Below, piece by piece: positions 1 to 7,403 of a DNA stretch of 64,000 nucleotides. The translations under genes were made by a program, and so were the position numbers. The notes under the pieces were generated by a model. It was not told where the DNA came from, searched no databases, and saw only the letters and a program-made list of their open reading frames with translations. Source of the DNA: Gluconobacter cadivus (GTDB taxonomy: Bacteria; Pseudomonadota; Alphaproteobacteria; Acetobacterales; Acetobacteraceae); NCBI RefSeq assembly GCF_015244745.1, contig NZ_JABCQI010000005.1, positions 1 through 64,000 on the forward strand, in the 5' to 3' direction. The first letter of the stretch is position 1. Each line of letters starts with the position of its first letter.

Positions 1-41
1 GCGGGATCTTTAGCATTTTCGGCGGACTTTATACGGGCCAT
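1..41 (-). CDS. Start of a probable integrase (partial)
   Basis: An ATG at 41-39 on the minus strand opens a frame that reads MARIKSAENAKDP and then leaves the window at its left edge. A CGGAG Shine-Dalgarno-like stretch lies about 9 bases upstream. Only thirteen codons are visible, so no catalytic residue can be checked. The assignment rests on the position right next to a tRNA gene and on a flanking pair of short direct repeats, a setting common for tyrosine integrases of tRNA-inserted islands. It could be any other short-headed gene. Confidence 0.35.
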   Translation of the reverse strand, partial: MARIKSAENAKDP

Positions 42-71
42 GAGACGAACTCCGAAAGGGGACGGAATCGT

Positions 72-93
72 CATTGGTCCAGAATTGGTCCAA
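72..93. repeat. Short direct repeat attggtcca
   Basis: Two copies of attggtcca separated by two bases lie upstream of the putative integrase start and before the tRNA-Glu 3' end. Paired short repeats at this place could be arm-type or excisionase binding sites of an integrase; this is inference from position only. Confidence 0.3.
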
Positions 94-165
94 AATCGCT
101 ACTTAATTTTTGTAATGGAGGGCCTAGTTTGGCGGTAAGTGCTTGATAGCATTGCCAAATAAATC

Positions 166-241
166 TGGTGTCCCATAGGGGATTCGAACCCCTGTTGCCG
201 CCGTGAGAGGGCAGTGTCCTAGGCCTCTAGACGAATGGGAC
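166..241 (-). tRNA. tRNA-Glu (anticodon CTC)
   Basis: The minus strand gives a full cloverleaf of 76 bases. The acceptor arms GTCCCAT and ATGGGAC pair, the T arm reads GTTCGAATC, the anticodon loop is CTCTCAC with anticodon CTC, and CCA is encoded (166-168). It is close to the E. coli tRNA-Glu sequence, differing at the wobble base. It lies 48 bases downstream of the HIT gene on the same strand, so it may be co-transcribed. Its 3' end faces the probable integrase and is a likely attachment site. Confidence 0.95.
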
Positions 242-289
242 GAGGCGAAGGGGTTAATAGGGTGCCCTTCGGATCTTTGCAAGCGTTAT

Positions 290-658
290 TTAGGAGGTTT
301 TTTGTGTCAGCAGAGGGCCGAGGCTTTTCCCGCCGAACAGATGAACGTGGAAATGGGGGACTTCCTGCCCGGAATTGGGGCCGGAATTGCTGATGAGGCG
401 GAAGCCTTCTTGGGTCAGGCCTTCGTCTTCGGCGACTTTTGAGACCGCACGCCAGAAGCCTGTGATTTCCTCTGGAGAGGCTGTTGCGCCAAAATCTGCG
501 ATGGAGACGTAAGGACCTTTGGGGATGACCAGAACATGGATCGGCGCCTGAGGGGCGATATCGTGAAAGGCGAGCACGAAATCATCTTCATAGACCGTGC
601 GTGAGGGGATTTCCTGACGCAGGATGCGGGCGAAGATGTTGTTGGGGTCGTATGCCAT
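290..658 (-). CDS. HIT family nucleotide-binding hydrolase
   Basis: A 122-residue histidine-triad protein of the HINT/purine-nucleoside phosphoramidase type. The signature HFHVHLF occupies about residues 102-108, giving the His-x-His-x-His triad that forms the nucleotidyl-enzyme intermediate, and the N-terminal NIFARILRQEIPS is typical of the family. Length is normal. The ATG at 658 has an AGGAG ribosome binding site. It is the last gene of the leftward his block, 14 bases after hisE; HIT genes often sit behind hisE in alphaproteobacteria. The physiological substrate cannot be told from sequence. Confidence 0.93.
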   Translation of the reverse strand: MAYDPNNIFARILRQEIPSRTVYEDDFVLAFHDIAPQAPIHVLVIPKGPYVSIADFGATASPEEITGFWRAVSKVAEDEGLTQEGFRLISNSGPNSGQEVPHFHVHLFGGKSLGPLLTQKTS

Positions 659-672
659 GGGCAGGCTCCTGT

Positions 673-1074
673 TTAGCCGATCTTTTCCTTGGGGCGGGCA
701 GCTTTTTCTGCGATGCCGCTGGTGCCTTCGCGGCGCTTGAGTTCCGTCCAGACGTCTTCAGGGGAGACGCCTGCGTCCACCCACATAACGATCAAGTGGT
801 ACAGAACATCCGCGCTTTCGCCGATCAGCTCCTTGCGGTTGCCGTTGACGGCTTCAATCAGGCATTCGACCGCTTCCTCACCGAATTTCTGGGCGATTTT
901 ATTGCGGCCGCGAGACATCAGGCGTGCGGAATGGCTGAGGGACGGGTCGGTGCCGCGACGGGACTGAACCGTGTCATACAGGCGCTGGAGGATCTGTTCC
1001 TGCAGGAGGTCGGATTTCTTGTCATCCTGCTGTTTTGAGGGCTTCGGAGCCGGTTTGGTGGCGGGTTTACCCAT
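673..1074 (-). CDS. hisE: Phosphoribosyl-ATP pyrophosphohydrolase
   Basis: HisE (133 aa) hydrolyses phosphoribosyl-ATP to phosphoribosyl-AMP in the second step of histidine synthesis. The all-alpha MazG-like core carries the acidic motifs [13 protein letters not shown] and [11 protein letters not shown] that bind magnesium. A Lys/Pro-rich N-terminal tail of about 25 residues precedes the core. I start at the ATG at 1074, which has GGAGAG about 8 bases upstream; an in-frame TTG at 1089 would overlap hisF. No HisI cyclohydrolase domain is attached and none is found nearby. Confidence 0.93.
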   Translation of the reverse strand: MGKPATKPAPKPSKQQDDKKSDLLQEQILQRLYDTVQSRRGTDPSLSHSARLMSRGRNKIAQKFGEEAVECLIEAVNGNRKELIGESADVLYHLIVMWVDAGVSPEDVWTELKRREGTSGIAEKAARPKEKIG

Positions 1075-1078
1075 GATC

Positions 1079-1840
1079 TTACTCTCCAAGCCTGACCGGC
1101 AGACCGGCCTTGTTCAGCGCGTTCTTGACTTCATCGATGCGGAACTGGCCGAAGTGGAACACACTTGCCGCCAGAAGGCCACTTGCGCCAACTTCCGCGC
1201 CCTCCACAAAATGCTGTAATTCGCCCACGCCGCCCGAGGCAACAACCGGAACAGTCACGGCGTTGCAGACCGCGCGCAGCAGATCGAGGTCAAAACCTGC
1301 GCGGGTGCCGTCGCGGTCCATGCTGGTCAGCAGGATTTCACCTGCGCCGAGATCCTGCATTTTCCGCGCCCATTCCACGACATCCAGACCTGTGGGTTCG
1401 CGGCCGCCCTTGGCATAGACTTCCCAGCCACCCTGGCCATTGGAGCGCGCATCGATGGCAACGACGATGCACTGACTGCCGAAACGTTCAGAGGCCTCAC
1501 GAATCAGGTCCGGGTTTTTGATGGCAGCCGAGTTGACGGCGCATTTGTCGGCACCGGCGAGCAGGAGACGGCGCATGTCTTCGCAGGTGCGGACACCACC
1601 GCCCACGGTCAGGGGCAGACAGATGGCTTCGGCCGTGCGGCGAACGACGTCGAGAATGGTGTCCCGGTTTTCAACGCTGGCAGTGATGTCCAGAAAGGTA
1701 AGTTCGTCGGCACCGGCGGCGTCGTAAAGTTTGGCCTGTTCGACCGGATCGCCTGCGTCGCGCAGGGAGACGAAGTTCACCCCTTTGACGACGCGACCGT
1801 CCTTGACGTCCAGGCAGGGGATAACGCGGAGTTTCAGCAT
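1079..1840 (-). CDS. hisF: Imidazole glycerol phosphate synthase cyclase subunit
   Basis: A 253-residue (beta-alpha)8 barrel that uses ammonia from HisH to make imidazole glycerol phosphate and AICAR from PRFAR. The two catalytic aspartates are visible: D11 in [11 protein letters not shown] and D130 in VVAIDARS. The phosphate-binding loops TVGGGVRT and VASGGVG are intact. The start overlaps the end of the hisA fusion by 7 bases, so translation is probably coupled. The AICAR by-product feeds purine synthesis (purH at 47581). Confidence 0.97.
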   Translation of the reverse strand: MLKLRVIPCLDVKDGRVVKGVNFVSLRDAGDPVEQAKLYDAAGADELTFLDITASVENRDTILDVVRRTAEAICLPLTVGGGVRTCEDMRRLLLAGADKCAVNSAAIKNPDLIREASERFGSQCIVVAIDARSNGQGGWEVYAKGGREPTGLDVVEWARKMQDLGAGEILLTSMDRDGTRAGFDLDLLRAVCNAVTVPVVASGGVGELQHFVEGAEVGASGLLAASVFHFGQFRIDEVKNALNKAGLPVRLGE

Positions 1841-3192
1841 GACCCGAGGACGTCCAGTGCGTCTTTGAGTGCGATACGGCCGTCATAGAGCGCGCGTCCG
1901 ACGATCGCGCCGGAAATGCCCGGAACGTCGCGGGCGACGTCGCGCAGAGCCTTGAGATGCTCCAGAGTTCCGACACCGCCGCTGGCGATGACGGGAATAG
2001 ACAGGCGGCGCGCCATGTCTGCGGTCTGTTCGAGGTCGAGCCCGGCCAGCATTCCGTCCCGGGTGATTTCGGTGAAAATCACGGCGGCGACGCCGGCATC
2101 TTCCATGCGCAGGGCCAGATCGTTGGCTTCCAGTTCCGACACTTCTGCCCAGCCTTCGGTGGCGACGCGGCCTTGTCTGGCGTCGATGCCAGCAACGATA
2201 CGGCCCGGGAAGGCACGGGCGGCCTGACGCACAAGTTCAGGGTCCTTGACGGCCACGGAACCCAGAATGACGCGTGAGACGCCCGCTTCGAGCCAGCGTT
2301 CAATGGCCGCCATGTCTCGGATTCCGCCGCCGAGCTGTACGGGAAGGCTGGTGGCCTTCACGATGGATTCGATCGCCGGAATATTGGTCGAACGGCCTGC
2401 AAAAGCACCGTTCAGGTCCACGACATGGATGTGACGGCATCCGGCTTCGGCGAACATGCGAGCCTGAGCACCAGGATCGTCGGAATAATGGGTTGCATCT
2501 TCCATTTCGCCGCGTCGCAGTCGGACGCAGGCACCGTCCTTGAGGTCGATGGCGGGGTAAAGCGTCAGACCGTGTGTCGCAGTCGGAGTTTCCGGTTCGG
2601 ATGCCGAACTGGAGGCGGAACTGCTGGCGTCAGGCATGGCGATGCTGGACTGCCAGCGGGCGGCCTCGTTCTCGTTTGCCAGAAGTTTTGAGAGAAAAAG
2701 TCCGCGCACCGTCTGCCCTCCGATCCGTGCATAATAAGGATGCGTGCCCCAGTGTTCGAACTCGAATGACCGGAACAGCCCGATAGCGGCGACATGCGTT
2801 TCGCGGATGTCGCAGTTTACAACCTTGCAGCCAATGGCCTTTGCGCCCTTGAGCATGGTTTCCAGAAGCGCGCGTCCCAGACCGCGCCCGCGGGCATAGG
2901 GCGCCACGAAAAAACCGGTCAGGTTGGCGGTTGCCGCGTGGGCTTCATAGCTTGCAGGCGGGCGGACAAGCTGGCCCGCCCCGCAGATCGTGCCATTGTC
3001 ACGCACGACATACAGGCTGCGCTCCGGCACAAGCAGCAGGCCCTCGAAATAGCGCGCCAGTGCCTGATGGCCGGGAGGTTGGAGCCAGCCGAAGCCGCCA
3101 CCGTCCAGAATACCCGCCGATGTGGCCTCGATCAGGGCGTCCAGATCTTCGGGCGACAGTGACGAGACAACCCGTTCACAACTGATCGTCAT
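1834..3192 (-). CDS. hisA: GNAT acetyltransferase fused to HisA isomerase
   Basis: One open frame of 452 residues carries two domains. Residues 1 to about 170 form a GNAT N-acetyltransferase: the acetyl-CoA loop shows as [15 protein letters not shown] and is preceded by a beta strand LTGFFV. Residues about 175-207 are a Ser/Ala-rich linker. Residues about 208-452 are HisA (ProFAR isomerase), starting [11 protein letters not shown], with VQLGGGIR and [13 protein letters not shown] phosphate loops. The ATG at 3192 overlaps the hisH stop as ATGA; a GTG nine bases earlier is possible. An internal ATG near residue 186 (AMPDASSS) could yield free HisA. What the GNAT domain acetylates is unknown. 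Confidence 0.88.
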   Translation of the reverse strand: MTISCERVVSSLSPEDLDALIEATSAGILDGGGFGWLQPPGHQALARYFEGLLLVPERSLYVVRDNGTICGAGQLVRPPASYEAHAATANLTGFFVAPYARGRGLGRALLETMLKGAKAIGCKVVNCDIRETHVAAIGLFRSFEFEHWGTHPYYARIGGQTVRGLFLSKLLANENEAARWQSSIAMPDASSSASSSASEPETPTATHGLTLYPAIDLKDGACVRLRRGEMEDATHYSDDPGAQARMFAEAGCRHIHVVDLNGAFAGRSTNIPAIESIVKATSLPVQLGGGIRDMAAIERWLEAGVSRVILGSVAVKDPELVRQAARAFPGRIVAGIDARQGRVATEGWAEVSELEANDLALRMEDAGVAAVIFTEITRDGMLAGLDLEQTADMARRLSIPVIASGGVGTLEHLKALRDVARDVPGISGAIVGRALYDGRIALKDALDVLGSC

Positions 3193-3827
3193 GAAGTCCA
3201 CCGCAGGAAGTTGCCGAGGATGGTCAGGCCGACATCCTGGCTTTTTTCGACGTGGAACTGCGTGCCGCAGCGGTTTCCGCGGGCGACGATGGCCGGAACC
3301 TGCGTGCCGTACTGCGCGGTGGCGACCAGATCGCTGTCCGCGCCGTCATGCAGAGCATAGGAATGAACAAAATAGCCGTGATTGCCGGGTGTGAGGCCGT
3401 CCGTCAGCAGATGTGCGCCGGGTATGAAATCCAACGTGTTCCAGCCCATATGGGGCAGACGCAGACCGGCACTGGCGGCTTCATCCATGCGCCGGATATT
3501 GCCAGAGATCCAGCCCAGCCCCTCGGTCCGGCCATGTTCGAGGCCGTATTCGCTCATGAGCTGCATGCCGACGCAGATGCCGAGAAACGGCGTGCCATTA
3601 GAAGTTGCGGTTTCAAGCATGTTGCGCAGTTCGGGACCAAGGCCCTGCGCGCAGTCCGCGAATGCACCCTGACCGGGGAGGATCAGTCGGTCTGCGGTGA
3701 GGATGTCGTCTGCGTCGCGGGAAATGACGACGTCGGCTTCGATCCCCTTGCGTGTCGCGGCCTTGCGGGCTGCCTGTGCGGCCGAGGCGAGATTTCCGCC
3801 ATTGTAGTCAATTACGACGACGCGCAT
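3189..3827 (-). CDS. hisH: Imidazole glycerol phosphate synthase glutaminase subunit
   Basis: A 212-residue class I glutamine amidotransferase that supplies ammonia to HisF. The nucleophile C85 lies in FLGICVGMQLM, and the His/Glu pair H192/E194 lies in FHVEKSQ (more often FHPEKSQ). The start MRVVVIDYNGGN is the conserved family N-terminus, so the ATG at 3827 is chosen over in-frame upstream codons. It overlaps the DUF2628 gene upstream and the GNAT-HisA gene downstream. Confidence 0.96.
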   Translation of the reverse strand: MRVVVIDYNGGNLASAAQAARKAATRKGIEADVVISRDADDILTADRLILPGQGAFADCAQGLGPELRNMLETATSNGTPFLGICVGMQLMSEYGLEHGRTEGLGWISGNIRRMDEAASAGLRLPHMGWNTLDFIPGAHLLTDGLTPGNHGYFVHSYALHDGADSDLVATAQYGTQVPAIVARGNRCGTQFHVEKSQDVGLTILGNFLRWTS

Positions 3828-4213
3828 GGAAACTCCGGAGATGTGCCGTAGGAAGGGGTGTATTGCTGCTGGTCCATCCAGCGCAGGAGCGCGATGTCCC
3901 GGCTGGGTGCGGCGATGGGCGTGCCGGGAATGCGGCCGTTCAGGCGCTGTTCCCACAGCCGGATCTCAGCCGTAAAGCTGGCGAGGACGGCATGAATGGC
4001 TACGACCAGATCAAGCCGGGGCCAGAACCCTTTCAGGACATGCAGAACGATCATGGTGACGGCAGCAGCCAGAAGGGCGGAAATCCATGCGCCATAGGTC
4101 AGCAGGCCAAACCAGCCGCAAAACAGGACGCGCCATGAAAAACCGTCCTGCACCATCACGGGCATCTGCGGGCCAGGAGCATCAGGCTTCGTGCAGGGAA
4201 TATAGAGCTTCAC
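3812..4213 (-). CDS. DUF2628 membrane protein within the his operon
   Basis: A 133-residue protein whose N-terminal two thirds match the DUF2628 pattern: a short beta segment, then GFSWRVLFCGWFGLLTYGAW and an AT-rich-free hydrophobic stretch (about residues 25-65) giving two probable membrane segments. The C-terminal part is polar. It overlaps hisB by 4 bases (ATGA) and hisH by 16 bases, so it is translated as part of the operon. Its role is unknown; this gene sits between hisB and hisH in other acetic acid bacteria as I remember them. Confidence 0.75.
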   Translation of the reverse strand: MKLYIPCTKPDAPGPQMPVMVQDGFSWRVLFCGWFGLLTYGAWISALLAAAVTMIVLHVLKGFWPRLDLVVAIHAVLASFTAEIRLWEQRLNGRIPGTPIAAPSRDIALLRWMDQQQYTPSYGTSPEFPCASS

Positions 4214-4806
4214 AGCACGCCTTTGGTGGAAGGGATAGCGCCCGCCGAGCGCGGATCATGCGAAACGGCAACTTTCAGCGCGCGGGCAACGGCCTTGAAG
4301 CCGCTTTCGGCGATGTGATGCGCATTGGTGCCAGCCTTGCAGGTCAGATGCAGGGCGATATGGGCGGACATGGCGAAGGCGCGGAAAAACTCTTCGAACA
4401 GTTCCGTGTCCATCGTGCCGATCTTCTCCCGCGGAAAGACGACATTCCAGGCAAGATAGGGGCGGCCGGAAATATCCACCACGGCTTCGCACAGGGCTTC
4501 GTCCAGCGGGACAAGCGCATGGCCGAAACGCTCGATGCCGCGCTTGTCGCCAATGGCCTGACGAAAGGCCTGTCCGAAAACGATGCCAACATCCTCGACA
4601 GTATGATGCCCGTCGATATGCAGGTCTCCTTTGGCTTTCAGGTCAAGGTTGAAGCCACCATGTTTGGCCAGCGCCGTCAGCATGTGATCGAAAAAGCCGA
4701 TGCCGCTGTCTACGTCGGAACGGCCTTCGCCGTCGAGCGTGAGGGCAAGGGTGATGTCGGTTTCGCTGGTGGCGCGATGCAGGCTGGCGTGGCGGATGTC
4801 GTTCAT
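4210..4806 (-). CDS. hisB: Imidazoleglycerol-phosphate dehydratase
   Basis: A 198-residue monofunctional IGP dehydratase (no phosphatase domain). The metal-binding His/Glu motifs of both half-repeats are present: FFDHMLTALAKHG, DGHHTVEDVGI, HALVPLDEALCEAVVD and AFAMSAHIALHL. It is the first gene of the visible his operon and the promoter should lie in 4807-5017. hisG, hisD, hisC and hisI are not in this window. Confidence 0.97.
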   Translation of the reverse strand: MNDIRHASLHRATSETDITLALTLDGEGRSDVDSGIGFFDHMLTALAKHGGFNLDLKAKGDLHIDGHHTVEDVGIVFGQAFRQAIGDKRGIERFGHALVPLDEALCEAVVDISGRPYLAWNVVFPREKIGTMDTELFEEFFRAFAMSAHIALHLTCKAGTNAHHIAESGFKAVARALKVAVSHDPRSAGAIPSTKGVL

Positions 4807-5017
4807 GACCTCTCTGCTACACCAGCATGGCGCGGATTTCCACGCTATCTGGCTAAGATGCGTGCAAAATCCGTCCGTTTGCAGAAAGAAAAAGCCGGAG
4901 CGGGGAAAGCGTGTTCCCGGAGGAAACCGTGCGAAAGCACGTCACGTTTCCTTGAAGTGGGCCGTGTCAGGAAATTGCCCTTGGCGAGGAAGAAAGATCG
5001 GACCATATTTCCTGATT

Positions 5018-5620
5018 ATGGCACATCATCATTCCCCCCTCGACGTCCTTCTCTCCCGCGCCTCGACGGACCATCTCGTCGAGCCTCCGCCGAAGGGGGA
5101 TGACCTGCGCACCATTCTCTCCGCTGGTCTGCGGGCGCCAGATCACGGGAAAATGCGGCCTTGGCGCTATACTGTGATCAAGGGCAAGCATCGCGAGGCT
5201 TTCGCCGATCTCGTGGTGGAAGCGATGGGGCGGCAGGAGCCCGATGCGCCTGAAGCCAAGAAGACCAAGCGTCATCATCGCTTTTCCAATATGCCGATGA
5301 TTATCGCACTCGGGATGCATCTTAAACCTGAAGGAAAAATCCCGGTCATCGAACAGGAAATGGCTGTGGCCGCAGGAGCGATGAATGTTCTGAATGCGCT
5401 TCACGCATCCGGTTTCGGCGGTATGTGGGTAACGGGTCCGTTCTGTGAAGACCGTATTCTGTTAACAGCTCTGGGGCTACCCGAGCCACATCGTCTCGCG
5501 GGTTTCCTGTTCGTCGGAACGCCCGCGAAGCATTCCGATGAGCGCAAGCGTCCCGAAATCGACGATTACATGGCGGTCTGGAAGGGCGATGCCATCAAGT
5601 TCGCCGCGGATGCCGGCTGA
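5018..5620 (+). CDS. YdjA-type nitroreductase
   Basis: A 200-residue FMN-dependent nitroreductase of the small YdjA/TdsD group. The N-terminal FMN phosphate region reads LLSRASTDHL, followed by SAGLRAPDHGKMRPWRY, and FGGMWVTGPF lies near the C-terminus. The start ATG at 5018 gives the usual family length. It diverges from hisB across a 211-base gap. The monooxygenase start follows 4 bases after the stop, so the two are probably co-transcribed. The natural substrate is unknown. Confidence 0.88.
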   Translation: MAHHHSPLDVLLSRASTDHLVEPPPKGDDLRTILSAGLRAPDHGKMRPWRYTVIKGKHREAFADLVVEAMGRQEPDAPEAKKTKRHHRFSNMPMIIALGMHLKPEGKIPVIEQEMAVAAGAMNVLNALHASGFGGMWVTGPFCEDRILLTALGLPEPHRLAGFLFVGTPAKHSDERKRPEIDDYMAVWKGDAIKFAADAG

Positions 5621-5624
5621 ACAG

Positions 5625-6809
5625 ATGCGTTACGACGTTATCATCGCGGGTGGTGGTCCGGTCGGGCTGGCTGCGGCCATTTCGTTTGCGCGGGACGGAC
5701 GCAAGGTCTGCCTTGTCGAGCGGTCTTCTGCGGATGTGCTGGCCGATCCGCCTTTTGACGGGCGGGAAATCGCGCTGACGCATCATGCCTCGGAATGGCT
5801 AAAAGCTGTCGGTGCGTGGGACGAGATCCCGGCTGGTAGCATCTGCCCGATGTATACAGCCCGGATTGAGACCGGGAAGACTGGAAATCCGCCACTTCTC
5901 TTTGATGCACCCGCCGATGGCCCTGATGCGCTGGGGCATATGGTGGCGAATCATCTGATCCGCCGGGCGCTTTATCGCGTGGTTTCGAGAACGCCGGGTA
6001 TAGACCTCAAAGCCGGGGAAGGCATTGCCAGTTCGTGGCACGATACGCGGTCGGCAGGCGTCATTCTGGCCAATGGCGAACGTCTTGAGGCCGATCTGCT
6101 CGTGGCGGCGGATGGGCGTTTTTCACGCCTGCGGACCGAAGCCGGGATCGGGGCGATCGTTCACGATTTCCAGCGGAACATCATGGTCTGCCGGATGCGG
6201 CATCCCGAGCCGCATGCCAATACGGCGCTTCAATGGTTCGATGAAGGGCAGACGATTGCTCTGCTTCCGGTCGCAGCGGATGATCGTCCGGGGTCCTGTT
6301 CATCGCTGGTTCTGACGCTGGAGCCAGACGAGATCGCGCGTCTCAAGGCGCTCGATGGGAAGGCGTTCAGCGAGGATATCACCGCCCGTACGCAGGGGCG
6401 TATGGGGCCGATGACGCTGGAGAGCGCGCGTTGCGTGTATCCGCTCAAGGCCGTTTACGCCCATCGCTTTCAGGCGCCGCGTCTGGCCCTGATCGGGGAT
6501 GCCGCGGTGGGAATGCATCCGATTACGGCGCACGGGTTCAATCTTGGCCTTAAGGGACAGGAAGTTCTGGCCAAGGCGATTGCAGATGGTCCCGGTGATG
6601 CGGGTGATCCGTCCGTTCTGTCGCGTTTCGAGCGGACGCACCGTCTGGCGACGGCGCCGCTCTTTGCGGCCACCAATGCCATTGCGACCGTTTATACCCG
6701 TGACGAAGCCCCGTTCCTGATGGCGCGTCGGGCCGGGCTGGCAGTGGCCAACCGGCTTCTGCCCTTCAAGGCAGCCGTGACAAATATGCTGATGGATCGT
6801 CAGGGCTGA
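5625..6809 (+). CDS. UbiH/COQ6-family FAD monooxygenase
   Basis: A 394-residue class A flavoprotein hydroxylase of the type that hydroxylates the ubiquinone ring. The dinucleotide fold starts YDVIIAGGGPVGLAAA, the DG motif is VAADGRFSRLR, and the second FAD motif is LIGDAAVGMHPITAHGFNLG (GDAAH is more usual; here Val replaces His). I start at MRYDVII; an in-frame ATG at 5610 would overlap the nitroreductase. Which ubiquinone position it modifies (UbiH, UbiF or UbiI role) cannot be decided from sequence. Confidence 0.85.
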   Translation: MRYDVIIAGGGPVGLAAAISFARDGRKVCLVERSSADVLADPPFDGREIALTHHASEWLKAVGAWDEIPAGSICPMYTARIETGKTGNPPLLFDAPADGPDALGHMVANHLIRRALYRVVSRTPGIDLKAGEGIASSWHDTRSAGVILANGERLEADLLVAADGRFSRLRTEAGIGAIVHDFQRNIMVCRMRHPEPHANTALQWFDEGQTIALLPVAADDRPGSCSSLVLTLEPDEIARLKALDGKAFSEDITARTQGRMGPMTLESARCVYPLKAVYAHRFQAPRLALIGDAAVGMHPITAHGFNLGLKGQEVLAKAIADGPGDAGDPSVLSRFERTHRLATAPLFAATNAIATVYTRDEAPFLMARRAGLAVANRLLPFKAAVTNMLMDRQG

Positions 6810-6824
6810 GGCCTCGACGATCCA

Positions 6825-7346
6825 TCAGTTGAAATGTGCTCGCAGCAGCGGTGTTGATGAAATGCAGAGCATGATCAGCCCGAACAGCGCCATGACCTTG
6901 ATGATAAAAAAACAGGCATGGTGGCGGGCGTCCGCGCCGGTTGCCAGCATCATGAACGGGTCTGGATCAGGAAAGCCGGTTTTGCTGTTGATCTGCACGA
7001 GTTCCAATGCTCGCTGACGGCTGGGTGCCGCCTGTGCCCGGCGTCGCGTCATTTCCGTCCCGGAAATATCGGCTTTTTCGTGCAGGGCCGTAAGATAGAG
7101 TTCCAGATCTTCGCGGCGATACGCGATTTTGCCATCCGGGCCCTGCGTGTGTGCAGGCCCCGTGCCGAGGAGGGACAGCAGCTTCATTCTGCGTTCCGGT
7201 AGTGCGAGATGGGCGGCTGCTTCCGCTCTTGAGAGCGTTTTTGAGCGCACAGGCAGATGAAAGACCTGTCCGCCTGACTTTTCACCGGGAATATGTGTCG
7301 GAGACGGCATTGGTCTAAATCCTGATTTCTCTGGACGGACTGACAT
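6825..7346 (-). CDS. Unknown protein with HTH-like region and C-terminal membrane anchor
   Basis: A 173-residue protein I do not recognise. Residues about 37-87 (LSRAEAAAHLALPERRMKLL, then IAYRREDLELYLT) resemble the winged-helix of excisionase/MerR-like DNA-binding proteins. Residues about 145-165 (FFIIKVMALFGLIMLCI) form a single C-terminal membrane segment. This would be a tail-anchored cytoplasmic domain. It lies 57 bases downstream of the MscS-type gene on the same strand and converges with the monooxygenase. Confidence 0.55.
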   Translation of the reverse strand: MSVRPEKSGFRPMPSPTHIPGEKSGGQVFHLPVRSKTLSRAEAAAHLALPERRMKLLSLLGTGPAHTQGPDGKIAYRREDLELYLTALHEKADISGTEMTRRRAQAAPSRQRALELVQINSKTGFPDPDPFMMLATGADARHHACFFIIKVMALFGLIMLCISSTPLLRAHFN

Positions 7347-7403
7347 TATGGTCAGTCCGTTCGGAAATCGAGTATTTCCCGGAGTCCCACTCCTTATTTT
7401 TGA

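Noticed and set aside
7358-7395. Small hairpin ggagt/actcc between the MscS-type gene and the next gene as a terminator
   Set aside because: Only five base pairs, and the T-rich tract lies on the wrong side for the leftward genes.
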